DNA of 7,144 nucleotides, taken from assembly GCA_964471945.1 (NCBI GenBank), contig CAYYIJ010000101.1, positions 1 to 7,144 of the forward strand. The letters are read 5' to 3'. This document shows positions 1-4,228 of this stretch, piece after piece. The position numbers and the translations under genes are program-made. The notes beneath the pieces are model-generated. The model had not been told where the DNA came from. It saw only the letters and a list, made by a program, of their open reading frames with translations, and did not search any database. Positions within the stretch are counted from its first letter, which is position 1. Each line of letters starts with the position of its first letter. The DNA comes from JASEHD01 sp964471945. GTDB lineage: Bacteria; Bacteroidota; Ignavibacteria; UBA10030; SZUA-254.

Positions 1-265
1 GAAATCCCAAATCTTCCATGGTTTTCTTTCCCCACTCAACCGCTTTAGCGGCTTGGGTAGAGCCAACTAAACGTGGTCCAATCTTTTTACACAGCTCTTC
101 AAGAAACTTAAATGCCATTCTATCCTTTAGCCCTGCAGCAATAATGGCTTCAGCTTCTTTTTCATAAGATCGATTCTTTGTACTATTAGGAACCTGAGGA
201 AATACATTTGAATAATCCTGAAAAGAAAATAAAGTTAGTAAAAGGAGAACAAGAATTAATTTCAT
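1..265 (-). CDS. M28-family metallopeptidase, exported (N-terminal part only; runs off the left edge)
   Basis: This is the first 88 codons of a gene reading leftward out of the window. The protein opens MKLILVLLLLTLFSF, a lysine followed by a strongly hydrophobic core, so it should enter the Sec pathway; the cleavage site is unclear. The part after residue 50, with LEELCKKIGPRLVGS and then AVEWGKKTMEDLGF, matches the conserved N-terminal region of M28 zinc aminopeptidases/carboxypeptidase Q-like enzymes (a 'GPRLxGS...A..W....ME..G' pattern). The zinc ligands and catalytic residues would lie beyond the edge and cannot be checked. In the family these enzymes remove amino acids from peptides in the periplasm or outside the cell, using a two-zinc centre. 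The ATG at 263-265 is chosen because it gives the signal peptide directly. No good Shine-Dalgarno precedes it. The gene has the same orientation as the PDZ gene but is 335 bp from it, so it is probably transcribed separately. Confidence 0.8.
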   Translation of the reverse strand, partial: MKLILVLLLLTLFSFQDYSNVFPQVPNSTKNRSYEKEAEAIIAAGLKDRMAFKFLEELCKKIGPRLVGSTQAAKAVEWGKKTMEDLGF

Positions 266-296
266 ATTGTTGATTGCGTTTGTAATTAATGTCGAA

Positions 297-317
297 CTGT
301 TCTTCCAGCGAGAACAG
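297..317. repeat. Short perfect hairpin/palindrome upstream of the M28 peptidase gene
   Basis: CTGTTCT (297-303) and AGAACAG (311-317) are perfectly complementary 7-bp arms around a 7-nt loop, 31 bp upstream of the peptidase start codon. No T-run follows on either strand, so it is not an intrinsic terminator. Its position in the likely leader suggests an operator or a leader hairpin; that is inference from one copy. Confidence 0.4.
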
Positions 318-388
318 ATTAAGATGATTTAAAAATATGATAAAATATATAAAAATACAAGCTTCGCGTATATAACTAAGAAACCAGT

Positions 389-541
389 TCAAAGACGTGG
401 ACCGGGTTCAAATAAATCTTGTAGACGATACACTATGGCCCCAGTTGATGCTGACCAGATAAGTGTAACATTAAGCGGTTGATTTGTTGCATTGTTTGCA
501 GGTGAAGTTAAATATAGAATAATAGATATATCTATTTTTTT
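389..541 (-). pseudogene. Remnant of a fibronectin-III/Ig-like domain of a surface or secreted protein
   Basis: On the minus strand an open stretch of 50 codons lies between two stops (542-544 and 389-391) and has no ATG. Codons 11-41 (about 419-511) read LTSPANNATNQPLNVTLIWS and then ASTGAIVYRLQ. This is the first half of an Ig/fibronectin-III-like repeat as seen in large secreted proteins of Bacteroidota and Ignavibacteriota: 'P.N.ATNQP....L.WSA..GA..YRLQ'. The usual continuation after YRLQ (a 'VSTD..F' strand and the second half of the beta sandwich) is absent; the frame instead ends in DLFEPGPRL and a stop. The upstream stop overlaps an A8 run; in the frame entering that run from the other side there are 22 open codons after the PDZ stop, so an indel there could have broken a longer frame. 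The best reading is a degraded gene fragment. A chance open frame is less likely given the motif match. Confidence 0.5.
521..536. repeat. 16-bp perfect AT-rich palindrome beside a T8 run
   Basis: AATAGATATATCTATT is fully self-complementary and runs into eight T residues on the plus strand (535-542). On the plus strand it resembles a very weak intrinsic terminator, but no plus-strand gene leads into it. On the minus strand, the direction of the PDZ transcript, the A-run precedes the palindrome, so it does not have terminator form. Confidence 0.35.
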
Positions 542-575
542 TCAGGAGATTGATTATTATTTAGTCTATCCTGAA
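541..575. repeat. 7-bp inverted repeat just downstream of the PDZ gene
   Basis: TTCAGGA (541-547) and TCCTGAA (569-575) pair perfectly around a 21-nt AT-rich loop, beginning 25 bp past the PDZ stop codon. A short extra helix inside the loop is possible. It could stabilise the 3' end of the PDZ mRNA, but it lacks a U-tract on the minus strand and is not a classical terminator. Confidence 0.35.
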
Positions 576-600
576 GTCTGTTATTCAAGATGATATGTGA

Positions 601-1419
601 TCAATACTCCTCATCCTCTTCTTCTTCCATTTTCATTAAAAGTTCTATAGATTTTCCATTCCTTATAACCTCGAAAGGAATTTCTTTACCTTCGATATCT
701 GATATTTCCTGTTGTAGCTCATCAACATCGCCTATTGAGATATTATCAACCTTTGTAATCACATCACCTGCTTTAAAACCAGCTTTCTCAGCATCGCACC
801 CCTTCTCAACCTCTGTGACAAGTATACCATTACCATTCGGCGCACCGAAATATTCACCAAGCTGTTTAGTAAGCGATTGAACTCGCAGACCATTGATTTC
901 ACTTTCAGAAAATATTCGGAAATTAAATGTCTTAGATAATTTTGGAGGTCTGTATGGCTTAGAGAACCAACGGAAATTATCGTCATCAAAATTAAACGCA
1001 AACGACTTCGGCGATTTGACCTTCCCAATTTTAACATTTAAAGTCTTCATTTCTGATTTTCTATAAATATCAACCTTTACTTGAGTCTTTGGTTTTATTT
1101 TCCGCACAGCTTTTTTCAGATCATCGCTGTCGTCTATCTCAAGATCACCGAACTTTACAATTACATCCCCTTTCAAGATGCCGGCTTCTTCAGCCGGGCT
1201 ATCTTCCACAACACTCTGAACGTATGCACCTCGATTTACTGAAAGATTTTTCTTATCTTTCAATTTTTTTGTAACGTCTTGAACTTCAACTCCGAGATAG
1301 CCTCGTTTTCCCTTCTGCTCTACTTTGATTATTTTCTTTTGGATTTGTGCGTATCCATAGTTAGGAGGTAAACCTAAAAACAGGATGATCAGAAATAAAG
1401 AAATGAATATGGATTTCAT
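601..1419 (-). CDS. Exported protein with two PDZ domains (HtrA-like, without a protease domain)
   Basis: The 272-residue protein starts MKSIFISLFLIILFLGLPP and continues to GYAQ, a Sec signal peptide with probable signal-peptidase I cleavage after Ala24. PDZ1 spans about residues 40-133: it opens GYLGVEV, the carboxylate-binding-loop position, and contains SPAEEAGILKGDVIVKFGD. PDZ2 spans about 176-264 and contains LTKQLGEYFG, GILVTEV and AEKAGFKAGDVITKV, a layout like the PDZ domains of HtrA/DegP. There is no trypsin-like domain and no catalytic triad, so proteolysis is not expected. It more likely binds protein C-termini in the periplasm or scaffolds a partner. Between the domains lies an aromatic, charged linker (about 138-170), and the C-terminus is acidic (EEEEDEEY). 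The frame is open upstream to 1491, but the start at 1417-1419 is preferred because it gives the signal peptide and has AAAGGA (1428-1433) 8 nt upstream. It lies 86 bp behind the Nudix gene and is possibly co-transcribed. The exact role is unknown. Confidence 0.85.
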   Translation of the reverse strand: MKSIFISLFLIILFLGLPPNYGYAQIQKKIIKVEQKGKRGYLGVEVQDVTKKLKDKKNLSVNRGAYVQSVVEDSPAEEAGILKGDVIVKFGDLEIDDSDDLKKAVRKIKPKTQVKVDIYRKSEMKTLNVKIGKVKSPKSFAFNFDDDNFRWFSKPYRPPKLSKTFNFRIFSESEINGLRVQSLTKQLGEYFGAPNGNGILVTEVEKGCDAEKAGFKAGDVITKVDNISIGDVDELQQEISDIEGKEIPFEVIRNGKSIELLMKMEEEEDEEY

Positions 1420-1427
1420 AAAACCAT

Positions 1428-1433
1428 TCCTTT
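1428..1433 (-). promoter_or_regulatory. Ribosome binding site deciding the PDZ-protein start
   Basis: AAAGGA on the minus strand lies 8 nt before the ATG at 1417-1419. It supports the start that begins directly with the signal peptide over the longer upstream reading beginning at 1491. Confidence 0.6.
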
Positions 1434-1505
1434 CAATTAATTGTTTATTAGTTTTAATAGTTAGACATCCTAAGAAACATTCGGTTGACAAAATTGTAAT
1501 TAAAA

Positions 1506-1967
1506 TTAGATATGGATTAGATTCGTTGTTTGGACACGATTAACGATCTGATCGTTGACTATCCGAATACCCTCACGTTGATTGTGCCATACGAGTTTTG
1601 CTATTGCCTCGTCAAGTGTTAACCAGCCAAAATCATCATGCTCATCCGACAATTGAACTGGAATATTTTCATTAATTTCTGCTGCGAATAATGGACAGAT
1701 ATTGATTGTATCCGAATTGGCATCGTAGAATGAGAGAATGTATGGAACAACCCAGATTGCTGTCGGTTTTATACCTGTCTCTTCAATGACTTCACGAATT
1801 GCCGCATCGATAGCTTTTTCGTTTTCTTCGATCGATCCTGTAATAAATTGCCAGATGTTTGGATATATTTTCTCATTTCCCGCTCGATGTAAGAGGAGAT
1901 AAAGCGGATGTTTGTTTCCTTTCTTAAAAACGCAAACTTCTATTAGTTTACTCTCAAGCAGGGGCAT
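1506..1967 (-). CDS. Nudix hydrolase, NudB-like (nucleoside triphosphate pyrophosphohydrolase family)
   Basis: The 153-residue cytoplasmic protein carries a complete Nudix box at residues 44-66: Gly44, Glu50, then REVIEETGI (58-66), matching GX5EX7REUXEEXGU. The Glu residues of REVIEE bind Mg2+ in the family. The preceding NIWQFITG and the later EHDDFGWLTLDEA (109-121) followed by NQREGI resemble NudB-type enzymes (dATP/dihydroneopterin triphosphate pyrophosphatase, as in E. coli folate synthesis), where WQSVTGS and EH...WL occupy the same places. I therefore favour a (deoxy)nucleoside or pterin triphosphate substrate, but specificity cannot be read from sequence. The CoA-specific Nudix signature is not seen, so a functional link to the adjacent acyl-CoA synthetase is not supported. 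The gene starts 33 bp after the synthetase stop, in the same frame, with only a weak Shine-Dalgarno (TTGAG), so translation may be coupled. No ATG, GTG or TTG lies between that stop and the chosen ATG. The length is normal for the family. Confidence 0.85.
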   Translation of the reverse strand: MPLLESKLIEVCVFKKGNKHPLYLLLHRAGNEKIYPNIWQFITGSIEENEKAIDAAIREVIEETGIKPTAIWVVPYILSFYDANSDTINICPLFAAEINENIPVQLSDEHDDFGWLTLDEAIAKLVWHNQREGIRIVNDQIVNRVQTTNLIHI

Positions 1968-2000
1968 GATGTACTCAAAGAAGAAGATTGGGATGTTTTG

Positions 2001-3818
2001 TCAATTAACACCAGCATACATTTTATCAATTATCTCCCTGAATTTCTCTTCGATAAATTTCCTCCTCGGTTTTAAAGTCGGAGTGATCTCACCATTTTCG
2101 ATTGTAAGAGGTCTATCCAGGATAGTAAATTTTCTAACACGTTCATAATTTGCCAAATCTGATTGGATTTTATTTAATTCAATCTCTAAAAGTTTATAGA
2201 TTTCCTGATGGGTCGTTAAATCTTCAACAGATTGGAAGGGAATATGCTGTTTCGATGCATACTCTTTTACCACATCAAAATTTGGAACGATGAGAGCACT
2301 GAGATACATTTTCCCATCACCGATGAGAACAAATTGGTCAATAAATTGACTTTGCAGGAATAAGTTCTCGATATGCTGCGGAGCGATATTCTTACCACCA
2401 GAGCTGACAAATAAATGCTTCTTGCGATCTGTAATTTTTAAATACCCCTCTGTATCAAACATACCGATATCACCTGTGTGCAGCCATCCATCATTATCAA
2501 TGATTTCTTCGGTTGCTTTGGGGTTTTTCCAATATCCGATCATCACGTTAGGACCTTTAACGAGTATCTCACCATCTTCAGCAATCTTGACTACTACATC
2601 GGGAATCGGTTTACCGACCGTGCCCCATTTGTAATCGTCAAGTCGATTTACACTAATCACGGGCGAAGATTCTGTCATACCATACCCTTCGATGATTTTA
2701 ATTCCAATGGCTTCGAAAAATTCTCCAAGCTCGGATGCCAGCGCTGCCCCGCCTGAAGCGAAAAATTTTATTTTCCCCCCTGTCCGTGCTTTGATTTTCT
2801 GAAATACGAATTTATCAGCTAACTTGTATCGAGCCGATAAAGAGGGAGATGTTATTTTATTTTTGCGAGCGCACGCATAAGTTCTGCCTACCCCGAGCGC
2901 CCATGAAAATATTTTCTGCCGAATTTTCGGTTCATCGCTCATCTGCTTCATAAGTCGGTTATAAATCCGCTCAAACAACCTCGGTACGGTAGTTACTATT
3001 GTGGGTTGTACCTCTAACAAATTCTCGCGCACTGTATCGATGCTTTCAGCGTAAGCGATAGTCGCACCGCAGGCAATAGCAGTGTAATATCCAGCCATTC
3101 GCTCGTAAGAATGACTCAACGGCAGAAATGAAAGCACTGTATCTTCGTGATTGAATATGATACATTCGGCTGATGCGATTATGTTGCTAACGAGATTTTT
3201 ATGACTAAGCATTACACCTTTCGGATTTCCTGTTGTACCCGAAGTATAAATGATTGTTAGCAGGTCTTCTGGTTTTACCTTATTCATTTCATGCTGGAGA
3301 TATTCTACATTATTTTCCCGAAAGTCCGAGCTCATCCCAATCACTTTGGAGAAAGGATATATACGATCATCATTAATATTTGAATCATCTGACATCAAAA
3401 TTACTGTTTCAAGTAAAGGAATATCATCAATAACTTTTAGTAATTTATTCAATTGAAGTTGGTTGGATACAATTGCATATTTAGCACACGAATCAATTAA
3501 AATATATTCTATCTGTTTCGGTGTTAATGTCGGGTAGAGAGCAACGCTGACAGCACCAAGTTTCATCATACCCATATCAGCAATAACCCACTCAGGGCGG
3601 TTCTCAGAAATAATCGCGATATTTGTACCACGAGTTACACCAATCGCTGCTAAACCAAGTGCAAAATTATCAACTTTATTTTTTATTTCACGATAACCAA
3701 GCCCTTGATATTTTCCCTCTATTTTATGCATGAGCATCGGGCGTTGATCATCTTGAAATCTATAGGTTACTTTGTCGAACATTTCAATTATTGTTGAAAA
3801 TTTTTCTATAACAGCCAT
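2001..3818 (-). CDS. Long-chain fatty acid--CoA ligase (AMP-forming acyl-CoA synthetase, FadD15/FAA1-like)
   Basis: The 605-residue enzyme activates fatty acids in two steps: ATP plus fatty acid gives acyl-AMP and pyrophosphate, then CoA displaces AMP. The product feeds beta-oxidation or lipid synthesis. The ANL-superfamily motifs are in order and intact: YTSGTTGNPKG (191-201, ATP phosphate loop), FLPLSHSYER (231-240), GYGMTESSP (378-386, adenine/acyl site), GWLHTGD (444-450, ribose-binding Asp450), KITDRKKHLFVSSGGKNIAP (461-480, hinge region and CoA-side loop), and a C-terminal NGEITPTLKPRRK (575-587) that carries the adenylation lysine, probably Lys583. The SHSYER motif and ~600-residue length fit the bacterial FAA1-type (COG1022) branch rather than E. 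coli FadD. It has no signal peptide or membrane helix and should be cytoplasmic or peripherally membrane-bound. The ATG at 3816-3818 has GAGG (3824-3827) 5 nt upstream. It is the first gene of a leftward run with the Nudix and PDZ genes and diverges from nrdJ. The acyl chain-length preference is unknown. Confidence 0.93.
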   Translation of the reverse strand: MAVIEKFSTIIEMFDKVTYRFQDDQRPMLMHKIEGKYQGLGYREIKNKVDNFALGLAAIGVTRGTNIAIISENRPEWVIADMGMMKLGAVSVALYPTLTPKQIEYILIDSCAKYAIVSNQLQLNKLLKVIDDIPLLETVILMSDDSNINDDRIYPFSKVIGMSSDFRENNVEYLQHEMNKVKPEDLLTIIYTSGTTGNPKGVMLSHKNLVSNIIASAECIIFNHEDTVLSFLPLSHSYERMAGYYTAIACGATIAYAESIDTVRENLLEVQPTIVTTVPRLFERIYNRLMKQMSDEPKIRQKIFSWALGVGRTYACARKNKITSPSLSARYKLADKFVFQKIKARTGGKIKFFASGGAALASELGEFFEAIGIKIIEGYGMTESSPVISVNRLDDYKWGTVGKPIPDVVVKIAEDGEILVKGPNVMIGYWKNPKATEEIIDNDGWLHTGDIGMFDTEGYLKITDRKKHLFVSSGGKNIAPQHIENLFLQSQFIDQFVLIGDGKMYLSALIVPNFDVVKEYASKQHIPFQSVEDLTTHQEIYKLLEIELNKIQSDLANYERVRKFTILDRPLTIENGEITPTLKPRRKFIEEKFREIIDKMYAGVN

Positions 3819-3908
3819 TTTTTCCTCATGAAAATTTGAATATTATTTTAATAATAATGTCTTAGGAAGTTAAAAGCAAACTCTCCAATTTTTACAATTT
3901 TCGGATTG

Positions 3909-3914
3909 TGTCAA
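3909..3914 (-). promoter_or_regulatory. Candidate -35 element of the acyl-CoA synthetase promoter
   Basis: TTGACA on the minus strand is a perfect -35 consensus facing the synthetase gene, 90 bp before its start codon. The -10 is poor: a TAAAAA at 3889-3894 is only 14 bp away, and an extended TGTAAAAAT reading gives 15 bp. Only the -35 is convincing, so the promoter call is tentative. Confidence 0.3.
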
Positions 3915-3978
3915 GTAAAATTAACAAAATAATGAAAAAATATTTTCCTGATAAATTTTTAATAATTTTTTACTTGAC
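3910..3978. repeat. 11-bp inverted repeat carrying the divergent -35 elements
   Basis: GTCAAGTAAAA (3910-3920) and TTTTACTTGAC (3968-3978) are perfect inverted copies around 47 bp of almost pure A/T. Each arm supplies the TTGAC of an outward-facing -35 element, one toward the acyl-CoA synthetase gene and one toward nrdJ. The A/T-rich centre could act as an UP-element for both. A shared regulator binding the arms is possible but unproven. Confidence 0.45.
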
Positions 3979-4002
3979 TTCTTGGCTGTATCTATTTATA
4001 TT
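3974..4002 (+). promoter_or_regulatory. nrdJ: Probable sigma70-type promoter of nrdJ
   Basis: TTGACT (3974-3979), an exact 17-bp spacer and TATATT (3997-4002) form the best promoter-like sequence in the window. Transcription would start near 4009-4012, about 220 nt before the nrdJ start codon. If the organism uses the Bacteroidota-type promoter instead, TATATTTTG just here is also close to the TAnnTTTG -7 element. The resulting leader would contain the whole palindromic element at 4034-4182. Confidence 0.5.
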
Positions 4003-4033
4003 TTGAACCAATATACTTTCATTCATTTAATAT

Positions 4034-4182
4034 GAAACTTCTGAAAAATAGAATCAAAAGTCATGGTGAGCCTGTCGAACCATGACAATTTACTACAATT
4101 TCACGCTTCGACAAGTAAGCCAAAGGCTTACAAGCTCAGCGTGACAGGTTTTATTAGAATAAAATAATTTTTCAGAAGTTTC
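4034..4182. mobile_element. MITE-like palindromic element in the nrdJ leader
   Basis: The 149-bp unit is bounded by 16-bp perfect terminal inverted repeats, GAAACTTCTGAAAAAT (4034-4049) and its complement (4167-4182). It is flanked by AATAT on both sides (4029-4033 and 4183-4187), which looks like a 5-bp target duplication, although in AT-rich DNA this could be chance. It is non-coding. The interior holds a second long stem (see 4060-4145). Removing the element and one AATAT leaves TTTCATTC-N13-GAATGAAA, so it may have inserted into an existing palindrome; alternatively those outer 8-bp arms (4017-4024, 4192-4199) are part of one larger imperfect hairpin. It belongs by form with REP/MITE-type non-autonomous elements; the family is not identified. 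Confidence 0.55.
4060..4145. repeat. REP-like long hairpin with two alternative pairings and a nested hairpin insertion
   Basis: The left arm GTCATGGTGAGCCTGTCGAA (4060-4079) is complementary at 17 of 20 positions to a split right arm: TTCGACAAG (4107-4115) plus CTCAGCGTGAC (4135-4145). The right arm is interrupted by 19 bp, TAAGCCAAAGGCTTACAAG (4116-4134), which forms its own 7-bp hairpin (GTAAGCC-AAA-GGCTTAC) and leaves CAAG duplicated on both sides. The left arm can alternatively fold locally, GTCATGGT (4060-4067) with ACCATGAC (4079-4086), so the two folds exclude each other. The 'TTCGACAAG-CTCAGCGTGAC' core resembles widespread bacterial intergenic repeats; this is recognition by eye only. 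Confidence 0.55.
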
Positions 4183-4228
4183 AATATATTCGAATGAAAA
4201 TTATAAATAGAAAGAAGGAGAATTTTAG

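Larger units (their letters stand above)
266..600. other. Intergenic region between the PDZ gene and the M28 peptidase gene
   Basis: This 335-bp stretch holds no intact gene. It contains a decayed fibronectin-III-like coding fragment on the minus strand (389-541), an AT-only palindrome plus a T8/A8 run (521-542), a 7-bp inverted repeat (541-575) and a 7-bp hairpin close to the peptidase start (297-317). The part at about 318-388 is very AT-rich and may hold the peptidase promoter on the minus strand, but no -35/-10 pair there is convincing. I see no tRNA or structured RNA. Confidence 0.6.

Noticed and set aside
297..317. LexA/SOS box
   Set aside because: CTGT and ACAG are present but 13 bp apart; the enterobacterial box needs 8 bp. 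A GAAC-N4-GTTC type box is not formed either.
391..440. tRNA-like T-arm (GGTTCAAAT) in the gap left of the PDZ gene
   Set aside because: The five-base stem needed around the TTCAAAT loop is not present and no acceptor or anticodon stem can be drawn; the stretch is better explained as the FnIII-like coding remnant.
521..542. Intrinsic terminator on the plus strand (palindrome plus T8)
   Set aside because: The stem is only A/T-rich with no real loop, and no plus-strand gene transcribes into it.
590..880. Ser-rich 96-codon open frame on the plus strand over the PDZ gene
   Set aside because: The serine runs are the antisense image of the acidic GA-rich tail codons; there is no independent coding evidence.
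1420..1491. N-terminal extension of the PDZ protein beginning at 1491
   Set aside because: The extra 24 residues would bury the signal peptide; the internal ATG has a proper ribosome binding site and begins directly with the signal sequence.
4010..4228. Cobalamin (B12) riboswitch upstream of nrdJ
   Set aside because: No B12-box-like conserved core is seen; the leader is accounted for by the inverted-repeat element, and B12 riboswitches usually control the B12-independent reductase instead.
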